Part shown: positions 15,854 through 31,908 of the stretch, piece after piece
Position numbering within the stretch: position 1 is the stretch's first letter
Layout of the letters: each line of letters opens with the position of its first letter
DNA from: Frateuria hangzhouensis
Lineage (GTDB): Bacteria > Pseudomonadota > Gammaproteobacteria > Xanthomonadales > Rhodanobacteraceae
Assembly (NCBI RefSeq): GCF_026410505.1
Contig: NZ_JAPMIU010000013.1
Span: forward strand, 1 to 64,000
Length of the DNA: 64,000 nt
Direction of reading: 5' to 3'
The notes under the pieces: generated by a model
Told to the model about the DNA's origin: nothing
The model's input: only the letters and a program-made list of their open reading frames with translations
Databases searched by the model: none
Position numbers and translations under genes: made by a program

Positions 15854-15929
15854 GCCGGAATAGCTCAGTTGGTAGAGCGGCGCATTCGTAATGCGTAGGT
15901 CGTAGGTTCGATTCCTATTTCCGGCACCA
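15854..15929 (+). tRNA. tRNA-Thr(CGT)
   Basis: A 76-base tRNA. Acceptor GCCGGAA pairs with TTCCGGC, discriminator A and encoded CCA follow. The D arm is GCTC-AGTTGGTA-GAGC. The anticodon loop is TTCGTAA (anticodon CGT, reading ACG), and the T loop is TTCGATT. It is a single gene with its own promoter and terminator. Confidence 0.96.
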
Positions 15930-15935
15930 GACATG

Positions 15936-15961
15936 AAAAGGCCCGCGCAAGCGGGCTTTTT
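15936..15961 (+). terminator. Terminator shared by tRNA-Thr and ispH
   Basis: GCCCGC-GCAA-GCGGGC with an A-run before and T5 after. It ends tRNA-Thr on the plus strand and, read on the minus strand, the ispH-proximal operon. Confidence 0.85.
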
Positions 15962-15983
15962 CGTTTCCGGTCGATCGCCGCCG

Positions 15984-16952
15984 TCAGAGGCTGGCGGGCA
16001 CGCTTCCGCCGTCCAGGCGCAGTTCGCGCGGCAAGGCGAACGTGATGGTCTCGGCCTCGCCCTGCAGTTCGCGCACCTCGTCGGCGCCCCAGGATTGCAG
16101 CCGCGCGATCACGTCGCGCACCAGCTTGTCCGGCGCGGAGGCGCCCGCGGTGAGCCCGATGCGCTCGACGCCGTCGAGCCAGGCGCGGTCGATGTGCTCG
16201 GCACCGTCGATCAGGTAAGCGCGCACGCCCTGCTTTTCGGCCAGTTCGCGCAGGCGGTTGGAGTTGGAACTGTTGACCGAGCCGACCACCAGCACCAGAT
16301 CCACCGCCGCGGCCAGCCGGCGCACGGCGTCCTGGCGGTTTTGCGTGGCGTAGCAGATGTCGTCCTTGCGCGGACCTTCGATGGCCGGGAAGCGCTCGCG
16401 CAGGGCGACGATGATCGCCCTGGTGTCGTCCACCGACAGCGTGGTCTGGGTGACGTAGGACAACTGGTCCGGAAAGCGCGGTGCGAGCGCGGCGGCGTCC
16501 TCGACCGATTCGACCAGCAGGATCTCGCCGCTGTTGGCCGGGTTCCACTGGCCCATGGTGCCTTCCACTTCCGGATGGCCGGCATGGCCGATCAACACCA
16601 CGCTGCGACCGGTACGGCCCAGTCGCGCAACCTCCATGTGCACCTTGGTGACCAGCGGGCAGGTGGCGTCGAACACTTTGAGCGCGCGCTGGCCGGCCTC
16701 CTCGCGCACCGCCTGGGAGACGCCGTGGGCGCTGAAGATCACGGTGGCGCCATCGGGCACTTCGTGCAGTTCCTCGACGAACACCGCACCGTCAGCGCGC
16801 AGCTTTTCGACCACGTAGCGGTTGTGCACCACCTCGTGGCGCACGTAGATCGGCGCGCCGTAGGACTCCAGCGCACGCTCGACGATGGCTATGGCGCGGT
16901 CGACGCCGGCACAGAAGCCGCGGGGGTTGGCGAGAAGGATGTGCATGGGCAT
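15984..16952 (-). CDS. ispH: 4-hydroxy-3-methylbut-2-enyl diphosphate reductase
   Basis: A 322-residue IspH/LytB. This [4Fe-4S] enzyme performs the last step of the MEP isoprenoid pathway, reducing HMBPP to IPP and DMAPP. The N-terminal [14 protein letters not shown] carries the first cluster Cys (Cys14); [11 protein letters not shown] and the Cys-containing region around residue 200 supply the others, and SVNSSNSNR is the substrate-binding SxN motif. It is the distal gene of the murJ-ribF-ileS-lspA-ispH block on the minus strand. The fkpB gene often found between lspA and ispH is absent; a palindromic repeat lies there instead. Met3 is an alternative start. Confidence 0.96.
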   Translation of the reverse strand: MPMHILLANPRGFCAGVDRAIAIVERALESYGAPIYVRHEVVHNRYVVEKLRADGAVFVEELHEVPDGATVIFSAHGVSQAVREEAGQRALKVFDATCPLVTKVHMEVARLGRTGRSVVLIGHAGHPEVEGTMGQWNPANSGEILLVESVEDAAALAPRFPDQLSYVTQTTLSVDDTRAIIVALRERFPAIEGPRKDDICYATQNRQDAVRRLAAAVDLVLVVGSVNSSNSNRLRELAEKQGVRAYLIDGAEHIDRAWLDGVERIGLTAGASAPDKLVRDVIARLQSWGADEVRELQGEAETITFALPRELRLDGGSVPASL

Positions 16953-16972
16953 TTCGCGGAAGTGGCAGGTTC

Positions 16973-17032
16973 TGTAGGAGCGCCCTTGGGCGCGACCTGG
17001 GTGTCACGGTCGCGCCCAAGGGCGCTCCTGCA
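16973..17032. repeat. Intergenic palindromic repeat, family A variant (inverted pair)
   Basis: TGTAGGAGCGCCCTTGGGCG on the left is mirrored as CGCCCAAGGGCGCTCCTGCA on the right around a 10-base spacer. A REP/BIME-like element between lspA and ispH. Confidence 0.8.
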
Positions 17033-17041
17033 CAGGCGGCA

Positions 17042-17536
17042 TTATCGCACGTCCGCCTTTCCGCTCCTGAAACCGAACACGATCAGCATCACGGCACCCA
17101 CGGTGATGCCGCAATCGGCCACGTTGAATACCGGATAGCTCCACTGCTGGTAGTAGACGTGGATGAAATCGGTCACCTTGGCCGCGTGCAGGCGGTCGAC
17201 CAGGTTGCCCAGCGCGCCGCCGACGATCAGCGCCAACGGCAGGGCCGTGCGCCAGTCGCGGCGCGGGGTGCGCGCCAGCCATACCACCAGCGCGCCGCTG
17301 ATCACCAACGCCAGCACCACGAAGAACCAGCGCTGCCAACCGGCGCCACCGGCCAGGAAACTGAAGGCCGCGCCGGTGTTGAAGGCCAGCGTCCAGTTGA
17401 GGAAACCGGGAATGACGGGGTGCGGCATGCCGGCGGGCGGCAGGGCGTGCAGCGCCCAGAACTTGGTGAACTGGTCGAGTGCGATGACCAGCAGGGAAAG
17501 CAGCAGCCAGGGCAAGGCGTTGGGTTTGGGGTGCAT
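17042..17536 (-). CDS. lspA: Lipoprotein signal peptidase (signal peptidase II)
   Basis: A 164-residue inner-membrane aspartic protease that cleaves prolipoprotein signal peptides. It has four hydrophobic segments. Conserved motifs are DQFTKFW near residue 22, FNTGAAFS, the catalytic Asp in GNLVDRLHAAKVTDFI and the second catalytic Asp in FNVADCGITVG. The start ATG at 17534-17536 gives MHPKPN. It follows ileS after a 137-base gap filled by an inverted repeat, in the standard ileS-lspA-ispH order. Confidence 0.95.
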   Translation of the reverse strand: MHPKPNALPWLLLSLLVIALDQFTKFWALHALPPAGMPHPVIPGFLNWTLAFNTGAAFSFLAGGAGWQRWFFVVLALVISGALVVWLARTPRRDWRTALPLALIVGGALGNLVDRLHAAKVTDFIHVYYQQWSYPVFNVADCGITVGAVMLIVFGFRSGKADVR

Positions 17537-17551
17537 GGGTTTCTCGTTTCG

Positions 17552-17666
17552 TTCCCTCTCCCGTCGGGAGAGGGTGCCCGACAGGGCGGGTAAGGGTTCG
17601 GGCGGAGCGCGCTTTCGAGGCTCGCCCGAACCCTCACCCCAGCCCCTCTCCCGGGGGAGAGGGGCT
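17552..17666. repeat. Intergenic palindromic repeat, family E
   Basis: Two self-complementary blocks, CCCTCTCCCG-TCGGGAGAGGG and CCCCTCTCCC-GGGGGAGAGGGG, flank a longer inverted repeat (GGTTCGGGC...GCCCGAACC). It fills the ileS-lspA gap. Confidence 0.75.
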
Positions 17667-17673
17667 CTCAAGG

Positions 17674-20535
<2,862 letters not shown>

Positions 20536-20636
20536 GGCGGGGCTGTCCGTGGGGCGGCGCCGAAGGCGCGCAACGCGCCGGCGAACCGCTGAAAATAGTG
20601 GAAATTGTTGCGATGCGGTAGGGGAACGGCCGGATC

Positions 20637-21590
20637 TCAGGCCTCGGCCAGCCGCGGATTCATGCCCAGCAGCTCGCGCGCCCGGCAGGCATCGTCATGC
20701 ATCTGCGCGGTCAGCGCCTCCAGGCCATCGAACTTCTGCTCGTCGCGAAGCCTGGCGGCAAATTCCACGGCCATGCGCCGCCCGTAAAGGTCACCCTCGA
20801 AATCGAACAGGTGCACCTCCAGCAGCGGCTGCGCGACCCGGTTCACCGTCGGCCGCAGGCCCAGCGACGCCACACCCGGCCAACTGCACGAGGACTCGCC
20901 CAGCCCCACGCGCACCGCGAAGATGCCCTGCACCGGGCTGACCCGGCCGCGCAGGTGGATGTTGGCGGTGGGAAAGCCCAGCGTGCGGCCCAACTGGTTG
21001 CCGCGCTCCACGCGTCCTTCGATCACGAACGGCCGGCCCAGCAGCGGCGCGGCGCCCGCGAACTCCCCGGCGGCCAGCAGCGCACGCACGCGGGTGGCCG
21101 ACACGCGGGCGCCATCGAGCAGCACCGGCGGCATCACCCGCGTGATGAAACCCAGTTCCACGCCCATGCGCTCGAGCAGCGCGACGTCACCGGCGCGCTT
21201 GTGCCCGAAGCGGAAATCCTCGCCGACCCAGACCTCGCGCGCCGCCAGCCGATCGACCAGCACGCGGCGAACGAAATCCTCCGCCGACACCGCGGTGAGC
21301 GCCGCGTTGAAACGCAGCAACAGCGCCTGCGCCATGCCCGACGCGGTAAAACCCTGCAGTTTTTCGCGCACGCTGGAAAGTCGCGGCAACGGCTCGCGCG
21401 AGAAATACTGCCGCGGCAATGGCTCGAAGCTGACCACCGCCGGCGTGGCATCCAGCGCCTCGGCCCGCAGGCGTACCTCGGCCAGCAGCGCCTGGTGCCC
21501 GCGATGCAGGCCGTCGAAGGCGCCGATCGCCACCACGCTGCCTTCGGGGGCCAGGCAGGGGCCCGCAAGGTCCCGGGAAAGTCTCGTCAT
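20637..21590 (-). CDS. ribF: Bifunctional riboflavin kinase/FAD synthetase
   Basis: A 317-residue RibF making FMN and then FAD from riboflavin. The N-terminal FAD synthetase domain carries [11 protein letters not shown]; the C-terminal riboflavin kinase domain carries [12 protein letters not shown] place the start at the ATG at 21588-21590 ([10 protein letters not shown]); a longer in-frame start adds 13 residues with no family support. It lies between murJ and ileS. Confidence 0.95.
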   Translation of the reverse strand: MTRLSRDLAGPCLAPEGSVVAIGAFDGLHRGHQALLAEVRLRAEALDATPAVVSFEPLPRQYFSREPLPRLSSVREKLQGFTASGMAQALLLRFNAALTAVSAEDFVRRVLVDRLAAREVWVGEDFRFGHKRAGDVALLERMGVELGFITRVMPPVLLDGARVSATRVRALLAAGEFAGAAPLLGRPFVIEGRVERGNQLGRTLGFPTANIHLRGRVSPVQGIFAVRVGLGESSCSWPGVASLGLRPTVNRVAQPLLEVHLFDFEGDLYGRRMAVEFAARLRDEQKFDGLEALTAQMHDDACRARELLGMNPRLAEA

Positions 21591-21666
21591 CCAGCCAGTA
21601 TAAGCGGAGGCTCGTCGCGAACCGTTCACGCCCTCGCGCGCGCTCCTCTTCCAGGCGCGCTTCTTT

Positions 21667-21742
21667 TGCAGGGGCTCACATGGGCGATGCTCGTTGCGAT
21701 GCAGTGCGAGATAAGAGCATCGCCCACAAGTGGCCTCCTACA
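21667..21742. repeat. Intergenic palindromic repeat, family A (inverted pair)
   Basis: GCAGGGGCTCACATGGGCGATGC-type half on the left (GGCTCACATGGGCGATGC) and its mirror GCATCGCCCACAAGTGGCC on the right, with about 26 bases between, in the murJ-ribF gap. Confidence 0.75.
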
Positions 21743-21772
21743 GTGGACCGCTGCAGTTCACGACTCTCCCCC

Positions 21773-23380
21773 TCAGATCCCGCGCAGCTCGCGCAGCCGG
21801 AAACCCATGGCGAACAGCGCCACCCCGTAGGTCAGGCCACCCGCCCCGACCAGCACCGCCAGATGCCAGACGCGCGTAAGCGTCGGCACCGTCGTCCAGT
21901 CCGGCCACAGCCAGCGGCCCAACAGCAGCACCGCCACCATCGCCGTACAGGCCACCGCCAGGCGCAGGGCATGCCGCGCCCAGCCAGGCTGGCGTTCGTA
22001 CACCCCTGCCCGCTTCAGCCAGCGCCACAGCAAGCCCAGGTTGATGTAGCCGGCCAGCGCGCTGGCCATGCCCAGCGCCATGTGGAGGCCCGGCACCTGG
22101 GCCAGCGCCTGCAGCCAGGGCGCCTGCTTCTGCGCCGGGGTGGCCCACAGCGCGAACAAGAGGGCAACGAACAGTACGTTGAACGCCATGTTGGCGACCA
22201 GCGAGGCCACGCCCGCGCGCACCGGCGTGCGCGTGTCCTGGCGCGAGTAGAACGCCGGCAGCAGCACCTTGACCAGCGCGAACGCCGGCAGCCCGAAGCT
22301 CAATGCGGTAATCGACAAGGTCGCCATGTGCGTGTCGAACGCAGTGAAGCGGCCATGCTGGAACAGCGTGGCCACCAGCGGCCCGGCCAGCAGCATCAGT
22401 CCGAACATTGCCGGCACCGCGATCAGCAGCGTGGTGCGCAGGCCCCAGTCCAGCGCACGCGAAAAACCGGCGCGGTCGGTGGTAACGTGATGGCGCGACA
22501 GCGAGGGCAGGATCACCGTACCCAGCGCCACGCCGAACACGCCCAACGGCAGCTCCAGGAAGCGGTCGGCCTGCGATAGCCAGCTCTGCGAACCGGCGAT
22601 CAGCAGCGAGGCGATCACCGTGTCCAGCAGCAGGTTGATCTGCGCCACGGACGAGCCGAACAGGGTCGGCACCATCAGGCGCATGATCTTGCGCACCTGC
22701 GGGTGGCTCCAGCCCCAGCGCGGCAGCGTGAGCAGGTCCAGCCCGCGCAGCGCCGGCAGCTGGAACAGCAACTGCAGGATGCCGGCCGCCAGGATCGCCC
22801 AGCCCAGCGCCAGGATCGGCGTCTGCAACAACCTGGACAGCCACAGCGCGCCGGCGATCATGCACAGGTTAAGGATCACCGGCGTGAGCGCCGGCAGGCC
22901 GAAACGGTGGAAACTGTTGAGCGCGCCACCGGACAGCGCGGTCAGCGACACGAACAGCAGAAACGGAAAAGTCAGGCGCAGCAGCTCGACCGTCAGCTCG
23001 AACTTCTTCGGTTCATCCAGCGCGCCGGGCGAGAACAGGACGGTGACCTCGGGCGCGAAAATCAGACCCAGCGCGGTCACCAGCAGCAGGACGCCGCCCA
23101 GCGTGCCCGAAACGCGCGCCATCAGCTCCTTGAGCTCGGCGTGGGGGCGTTTCTCCTTGACCTCGGTGAACACCGGCACGAAGGCGGTGGAGAACGAGCC
23201 TTCGGCGAACAGCCGACGCATGAAATTGGGGATCCGGAAAGCCACCCAGAACGCGTCGGTCGCCGCGTTGGCGCCGAAGGCGGAGTTGATCGCCATGTCG
23301 CGCACCAGGCCCAGTACGCGGGAGATCATCGTCATGCTGCTGAACGAAAGCAGCCCGCGGAACATGCTCGGGGATTTCAT
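21773..23380 (-). CDS. murJ: Lipid II flippase MurJ
   Basis: A 535-residue MOP-superfamily membrane protein with about 14 transmembrane helices. It flips lipid II across the inner membrane for peptidoglycan synthesis. The N-terminus (MFRGLLSFSSMTMISRVLGLVRD) and the segments ATDAFWVAFRIPNFMRRLFAEGSFSTAFVP and HHVTTDRAGFSRALDWG are diagnostic of MviN/MurJ. The start at 23378-23380 gives MKSPSMFRG. It is encoded opposite rpsT, the usual neighbour, and is followed by ribF. Confidence 0.95.
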   Translation of the reverse strand: MKSPSMFRGLLSFSSMTMISRVLGLVRDMAINSAFGANAATDAFWVAFRIPNFMRRLFAEGSFSTAFVPVFTEVKEKRPHAELKELMARVSGTLGGVLLLVTALGLIFAPEVTVLFSPGALDEPKKFELTVELLRLTFPFLLFVSLTALSGGALNSFHRFGLPALTPVILNLCMIAGALWLSRLLQTPILALGWAILAAGILQLLFQLPALRGLDLLTLPRWGWSHPQVRKIMRLMVPTLFGSSVAQINLLLDTVIASLLIAGSQSWLSQADRFLELPLGVFGVALGTVILPSLSRHHVTTDRAGFSRALDWGLRTTLLIAVPAMFGLMLLAGPLVATLFQHGRFTAFDTHMATLSITALSFGLPAFALVKVLLPAFYSRQDTRTPVRAGVASLVANMAFNVLFVALLFALWATPAQKQAPWLQALAQVPGLHMALGMASALAGYINLGLLWRWLKRAGVYERQPGWARHALRLAVACTAMVAVLLLGRWLWPDWTTVPTLTRVWHLAVLVGAGGLTYGVALFAMGFRLRELRGI

Positions 23381-23480
23381 GCGTGGAGCGGAACCTGGCT
23401 CGGCCAAAGGCCGTAGTGTGACAGCCCGCCGGGGCGCGCCGGTAGCCTCGACATGGCGACAAGAGGGCGTGGAACCCCTT

Positions 23481-23537
23481 GTGGGAGCGCACCTGTGCGC
23501 GAACGCGGGCTCAACGGTCGCGACAGGCGCGCTCCCG
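23481..23537. repeat. Intergenic palindromic repeat, family B
   Basis: GTGGGAGCGCACCTGTGCGCG on the left with a mirrored ...CGCGACAGGCGCGCTCCC on the right, a relative of family A, in the murJ-rpsT divergent region. Confidence 0.65.
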
Positions 23538-23576
23538 GGGCCGCGCCTGCCGACCGGGCCGACACCGCCTAAACAG

Positions 23577-23605
23577 TTGACCGGCCAGCGCATTGCCCGC
23601 ATAAT
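23577..23605 (+). promoter_or_regulatory. rpsT promoter
   Basis: TTGACC (23577-23582), 17-base spacer, CATAAT (23600-23605); predicted transcript start about 35 bases before the rpsT start codon. Confidence 0.7.
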
Positions 23606-23647
23606 TGCCCGTCTTTTTCCAACCCAAGCTTTCTCTGGAGTTCTACC

Positions 23648-23911
23648 TTGGCCAACATCAAGTCCGCGAAGAAGCGCGCGCGCCAGTCCGAGCAGCGCCG
23701 CCTGCGCAACGTCAGCGCCCGCTCCATGGTGCGCACCGCCCTCAAGAAGGTCATCAAGGCCATCGAGGTGAAGGACAAGGCCGCCGCCGTGGAAGCCTTC
23801 GCCGCCGCCCAGCCGGTCATGGACCGCTACGCCGCGCGTGGCCTGATCCACAAGAACAAGGCCGCTCGCCACAAGAGCCGCCTCAACGCGAAGATCCGCG
23901 AGCTGGCGTAA
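23648..23911 (+). CDS. rpsT: 30S ribosomal protein S20
   Basis: An 87-residue basic protein of the 30S subunit ([17 protein letters not shown] at the start, [13 protein letters not shown] near the end). The start codon is TTG at 23648-23650, with GGAG 7-10 bases ahead; no ATG or GTG fits. A UUG start is also used by E. coli rpsT, where it limits translation and takes part in autoregulation, so the weak start here is probably conserved for control. Promoter and terminator are both visible, giving a monocistronic unit. Confidence 0.96.
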   Translation: MANIKSAKKRARQSEQRRLRNVSARSMVRTALKKVIKAIEVKDKAAAVEAFAAAQPVMDRYAARGLIHKNKAARHKSRLNAKIRELA

Positions 23912-23939
23912 GCCCGCTCCACGCGTATCCTGGTTATCG

Positions 23940-23966
23940 AAAAGGCCGGCGCAAGCCGGCCTTTTC
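23940..23966 (+). terminator. rpsT terminator
   Basis: AAAGGCCGGC-GCAA-GCCGGCCTTTT stem-loop 29 bases after the rpsT stop codon. Confidence 0.85.
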
Positions 23967-23996
23967 GTGTGCGCGAAAGAAGGGGGCGTTCGGGTC

Positions 23997-24016
23997 GCAT
24001 GCAGGCGCCTGCATGC
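23997..24016. repeat. Perfect 20-base palindrome
   Basis: GCATGCAGGC followed by its exact complement GCCTGCATGC. It lies in the 23967-24148 gap between the rpsT terminator and the obgE end, which otherwise shows no gene. It could be a protein-binding site; there is no direct evidence. Confidence 0.5.
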
Positions 24017-24148
24017 CTGGCCTTCATCGGGACGAGCTCGGGGGCTTGGGCAAGATCGCCCTCATCCGCTCTTCAGACGCCCTCCCCCCGTAGACAGGGG
24101 AAGGACCTTGCCGCAGCGTCCGGTCCGGGGTGCCTGCGAAAAACCCGC

Positions 24149-25297
<1,149 letters not shown>

Positions 25298-25349
25298 TCA
25301 AAGGATCGCTCAGGATGCGAGCCGTTCCGAATTTCCAACTCGCGAACCC

Positions 25350-25377
25350 AAAAACAAAAGCCCCGCCGAAGCGGGGC
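25350..25377 (-). terminator. Terminator after rpmA
   Basis: On the minus strand GCCCCGC-TTCG-GCGGGGC is followed by a T-rich run. It lies between rpmA and obgE, so rplU-rpmA can be expressed above obgE. Confidence 0.85.
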
Positions 25378-25401
25378 CTTCGCTACCGCAGCGCGGGAGG
25401 C

Positions 25402-25659
25402 TTACGCCTGCACGACGCTGACGAAACGGCGGTTCTTCTCGCCGCGGACCTTGAACTCGACCTTGCCGTCGACCAGCGCGAACAGCGTGTGGTCACGCCC
25501 CAGGCCCACGCCCGCACCCGGATGGAACTGGGTGCCGCGCTGGCGGACGATGATGTTGCCGGCCGAGATGGCCTGGCCGCCATAGATCTTCACGCCCAGG
25601 TACTTGGGGTTCGAATCGCGACCGTTGCGGGACGAACCTACGCCTTTTTTATGTGCCAT
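25402..25659 (-). CDS. rpmA: 50S ribosomal protein L27
   Basis: An 85-residue protein. [20 protein letters not shown] is the conserved N-terminal tail that reaches the peptidyl-transferase centre, and [14 protein letters not shown] is typical. It lies 21 bases after rplU and a terminator follows it. Confidence 0.97.
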   Translation of the reverse strand: MAHKKGVGSSRNGRDSNPKYLGVKIYGGQAISAGNIIVRQRGTQFHPGAGVGLGRDHTLFALVDGKVEFKVRGEKNRRFVSVVQA

Positions 25660-25680
25660 GACTTAATTCCTCCGGCTCTA

Positions 25681-25995
25681 TCAGGCGTTGATGCCCGTGA
25701 TCTCGACTTCGGTAAAATGCTGCCGATGCCCCATCTGCTTCTTGTGGTGCTTGCGGCGGCGGAATTTGATGATGCGGATCTTGTCCGCACGGCCGTGGCG
25801 GCGCACGGTGGCCGAAACGGTGGCGCCGGCCACGGTCGGCACGCCGACGTTGACCGCATCGCCCGAGCCGACCAGCAGGACCTGGTCAAAGCTCACGTTG
25901 GCGCCTTCCTCGGCATCCAGCAGCTCCACGCGCAGCACGTCGCCCTGCTGGACGCGATACTGCTTGCCACCGGTCTTGATGACTGCATAACTCAT
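25681..25995 (-). CDS. rplU: 50S ribosomal protein L21
   Basis: A 104-residue protein with [16 protein letters not shown] at the start and [21 protein letters not shown], the signature of L21, in the C-terminal half. It is the first gene of the rplU-rpmA operon, with a good promoter about 70 bases upstream. Confidence 0.97.
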   Translation of the reverse strand: MSYAVIKTGGKQYRVQQGDVLRVELLDAEEGANVSFDQVLLVGSGDAVNVGVPTVAGATVSATVRRHGRADKIRIIKFRRRKHHKKQMGHRQHFTEVEITGINA

Positions 25996-26063
25996 GGGAT
26001 TGTCCCTTCTGTCGTTATTCTCTTGGGTTTCACCGCGCGCGAACCGGCCGCAGTGAACGACGG

Positions 26064-26093
26064 AGTATAACGAGCCCGCCCAGGCCTGGTCAA
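26064..26093 (-). promoter_or_regulatory. Promoter of rplU-rpmA
   Basis: On the minus strand TTGACC (26088-26093), an 18-base spacer and TATACT (26064-26069). Confidence 0.65.
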
Positions 26094-26109
26094 TCTTTGA
26101 GCAGGCGCC

Positions 26110-26649
26110 TCAATGCCGCGCCGACGAACTCCCGGCCGCCGGCGCCGCCAGTTTCGCCCCCGACTTGGCCGCCGGTGCCGCCGGGCAGCGGCCCTCGGCG
26201 TCGATGCGGCCGCTCTTCTGCAGCTCGGCCAGCATCGCCTGGGCGCGCTGGCGACCCCACTCCTGGCCCAGTTGCATGCCCTCGGCCATGGTCTCGGGCA
26301 TCTCCGTGATCACCTTGCGCCCCAGCGGCGAGCGGTAGAACGCGAGCAGGCCTTCGATGTCGGCCGCGCTGAAGTGGCGCTGGTAGATCGGCACCATGCG
26401 CAGGGTCAGTTCCTGCACGCCCTTGTCGTCGATGAAACCCTGCCAGTAGCTGGCGGGCACGCAGGGGATCTGCTGCTGCATCATCGTGGCCATCTGGGTG
26501 TTCATCTGGCCAAGCATGCGGCCGACGCCAAAAACGTCCATCAACTCGCGCACCTGCGCCTCGGTGGGCGGCTTGGGCGTGGCCGCGGCGGCGGCGCCGG
26601 CGCCTGTCGCCAGCAGCAGGGCCAGGCCCGTTACGGTCCACTTGCGCAT
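26110..26649 (-). CDS. Exported DUF2059 protein
   Basis: A 179-residue protein. A signal peptide of about 24 residues ends AAAAA. The DUF2059 core follows, with residues such as VRELMDVFGVGRML, YQRHFSAADIEGLLAFYRSPLGRKV and the late MPETMAEGMQLGQEW helix. This family is periplasmic and has no settled function. AGGAGA precedes the ATG at 26647-26649; a longer in-frame start crosses the intergenic repeat and is rejected. The Ala/Pro-rich tail is probably unstructured. Confidence 0.8.
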   Translation of the reverse strand: MRKWTVTGLALLLATGAGAAAAATPKPPTEAQVRELMDVFGVGRMLGQMNTQMATMMQQQIPCVPASYWQGFIDDKGVQELTLRMVPIYQRHFSAADIEGLLAFYRSPLGRKVITEMPETMAEGMQLGQEWGRQRAQAMLAELQKSGRIDAEGRCPAAPAAKSGAKLAAPAAGSSSARH

Positions 26650-26724
26650 CTGAGTCTCCTCGTCGCATTGGCAAACGCGGTATTTGGCCACAGCCACCGC
26701 CGTTACGTAAGGTGGCGCAGGTGG

Positions 26725-26793
26725 GCGTAGGGTGGTTTCAGCCCACCAGCCCTGGGGCACGTAAAGAGCGGTGGGCTGAAGCCCGCCCTACGC
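26725..26793. repeat. Intergenic palindromic repeat, family C (inverted pair)
   Basis: GGGCGTAGGGTGGTTTCAGCCC on the left half (shortened form CGTAGGGTGG) and GGTGGGCTGAAGCCCGCCC on the right, separated by about 20 bases, between the DUF2059 gene and uvrA. Confidence 0.8.
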
Positions 26794-26866
26794 CCACTTT
26801 ACCAAGTCTCAATTCCTGATCTCGGCAGGTTGCTATAGTGGCCGGTCTCCCCCATATCCCTGCGCG

Positions 26867-29814
<2,948 letters not shown>

Positions 29815-29818
<4 letters not shown>

Positions 29819-30288
29819 GCCCGCGCAAACCGGCCAGACCTGCCGCGCGCGAGGCCGGCTTCCCGGACGCCTCGGCCTCCGTGCCACTGTTTACTGCGTC
29901 GATCGCGGTGCGCTGGCGCGACCTGGACGCGTTCAACCACGTCAACAACTCCAACTACCTGACCTTCCTCGAGGAAGCCCGGCTGCAATGGCTCAGCCAC
30001 GTGCCCGGTCCCTGGTTCGACGACCATGCCATGCCGGTGATGGCCGCCGTGCAGTTGAACTACCGCCGACCGATCGAATGGCCCGCGCAGGTCCAGGTGC
30101 AGCTCTTTTGCGAGCGGCTGGGCACCAGCTCGATGACCATCGGCCACCGCATCCTCGACGCCGACAAGGCCGACCGCCTGTACGGCGATGGCAACGTGGT
30201 GATGGTCTGGATGGACCCGGCCACCGGCAAGCCGGTGCCGCTGCCCGAAGCAATCCGCCACGCCGCCGACGCCGCACAGGTAACGTAG
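29815..30288 (+). CDS. Acyl-CoA thioesterase, hotdog fold (4HBT)
   Basis: A 157-residue single-hotdog protein. [24 protein letters not shown] is the YbgC/4HBT active-site region, with Asp in [10 protein letters not shown] as the presumed catalytic residue. The ATG overlaps the uvrA stop (ATGA), so it is translationally coupled to a DNA repair gene with no obvious functional link. Substrate unknown; likely an acyl-CoA. Confidence 0.82.
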
Positions 30289-30385
30289 GGTGGGCTTCAG
30301 CCCACCATCCCTCTCGCCGCAGGCGTCTCTCCGAAACCGTGAGATTCGCGATCCATAGGTCGATGGTGGGCTGAAGCCCACCTAC
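30284..30385. repeat. Intergenic palindromic repeat, family C (inverted pair)
   Basis: CGTAGGGTGGGCTTCAGCCC at the left and GGTGGGCTGAAGCCCACC at the right flank about 60 bases of loop. It begins at the thioesterase stop codon and fills most of the 30289-30450 gap. Confidence 0.85.
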
Positions 30386-30450
30386 CCGGCCGGTTCAGCC
30401 TGCTGGCGGCATGCCTCTATGATGGGCGCTCCCCACGAAGGAGTTCGCCC

Positions 30451-31893
30451 ATGCTTTTGCCCCCTCGCCGTGCCCTCGCCTTCGCCTGCCTCGCCGCTTG
30501 CCTCGCGCCCGCCGCACAGGCGGCCGACGCCACCGAACTGACCCTCTATCGCAGCGACAACGCCGCGCTGTACACCGCCGCCAGCGATGGCAGCGTGGGA
30601 GAAGGTCACGCCGTCGTCCGCGAGCAGCGCGCGATGCAGCTCAAGGCCGGCACGCAGGACCTCGTCCTCGGCAACCTGCCGCTTTACCTCGATCCCGAAG
30701 CCATCGCGCTGGCCTTCCCCGACCACCGTACAAAGGTGATTTCGCAGCGCCTGCTGCTCGGCCAGGGCAACGAGGCGGCGCTCGCCGGCCTGGTCGGCCG
30801 CGAGGTGGACGTGCTCGGCAGCAATGGCGAATCGCTCGCCCAAGGCAACCTGCTGCGCGCCGGCAACGGCCTGCTGGTCAAGAGTGCCTCGGGCACCACG
30901 CTGGTGCGCGACTATGCCGCGGTGCGCAGCTCCGGCGGCGACTTCCCCACCGGCGCCAGCCTGCGCCTGCGCGTGGACGCCGCCCGTGCCGGCAACGCCA
31001 CCGCCACGCTGAGCTATCCCACCGCCGGCCTGGGCTGGCGCGCGGCGTACGTGGCCACCCTGCAGCCGGGCAACGCCTGCCGCATGCAGTTCGAATCGCG
31101 CGCCAGCATCGCCAACCGCAGCGGGCGCGACTGGCACGACGCCACGCTCAAGCTGGTGGCCGGCGAACCCCGCTTCGCCAAACCCGAAGCACCCCGACCG
31201 ATGATGATGCGCACCTACGCCGCCAAGTCCGAGTCGGCCGACATGCCGCAGCAGTCCGCGATGGGCGACTATCGCCTTTACACCCTGCCGCAACCGGTGG
31301 ACCTGCCCGACGGCAGCGTCAGCCAGGTTCCGCTGTACGCCAGCCGCACCGTGGCCTGCGAACGCACGGCGCTGTACGAGAACGGCAACCGCTGGACGCC
31401 GCCGGAACCGATGCTGTCGCCCGATTTCAACAGCGGCGGCAGCAACACCGTCGAAAGTTCGTTGCGCTTCACCGCCTTCGACAGCCTGCCGGCCGGCTAC
31501 CTGCGCGTACTGGGCAGCGACAACACCGGCACGCCGCAATTCCTGGGCGAAGGCCGTCTCGACGACACGCCCAAGGGCAGCGACGCCACCTTCGCCCTGG
31601 GTACCGTGTTCGACCTCCGCGCCGAGCGCGAGCGCACCTCGTTCAAGGTGGACAAGGCCGCGCACACGATGGACGAGGCCTTCCGCATCACCTTGACCAA
31701 TGCCGGCGAGTCGGCCCGCGTGGTGACCGTGCGCGAGCACCCCAGCCGCTGGCGCGAGTGGACATTGGCGTCCTCCTCGACCAAGCCGGGCAAGCAGTCG
31801 CCGGACGTGCTGGAGTTCAAGGTGAACGTGCCCGCCGGCGGCAAGGCCACGCTGGACTATGCGGTGCATTACCGCTGGACCGCGGGCGAGTAA
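30451..31893 (+). CDS. Exported DUF4139 domain protein
   Basis: A 480-residue protein. The signal peptide ends AQAA near residue 25. The rest is beta-rich with the DUF4139 hallmarks (YPTAGLGWRAAYVATL, LPAGYLRVLGSDN, TFALGTVFDLRAER, VREHPSRWREWTL). It is probably periplasmic or outer-membrane-associated; the family has no defined biochemical role. It is preceded by a family C repeat and a ribosome binding site (AAGGAG), and followed by a GC-rich hairpin. Confidence 0.78.
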   Translation: MLLPPRRALAFACLAACLAPAAQAADATELTLYRSDNAALYTAASDGSVGEGHAVVREQRAMQLKAGTQDLVLGNLPLYLDPEAIALAFPDHRTKVISQRLLLGQGNEAALAGLVGREVDVLGSNGESLAQGNLLRAGNGLLVKSASGTTLVRDYAAVRSSGGDFPTGASLRLRVDAARAGNATATLSYPTAGLGWRAAYVATLQPGNACRMQFESRASIANRSGRDWHDATLKLVAGEPRFAKPEAPRPMMMRTYAAKSESADMPQQSAMGDYRLYTLPQPVDLPDGSVSQVPLYASRTVACERTALYENGNRWTPPEPMLSPDFNSGGSNTVESSLRFTAFDSLPAGYLRVLGSDNTGTPQFLGEGRLDDTPKGSDATFALGTVFDLRAERERTSFKVDKAAHTMDEAFRITLTNAGESARVVTVREHPSRWREWTLASSSTKPGKQSPDVLEFKVNVPAGGKATLDYAVHYRWTAGE

Positions 31894-31908
31894 GCCATTC
31901 CCCGCCGA

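Noticed and set aside
26805-26866. LexA box in front of uvrA
   Set aside because: No convincing palindromic LexA site seen; only a TATAGT -10 candidate.
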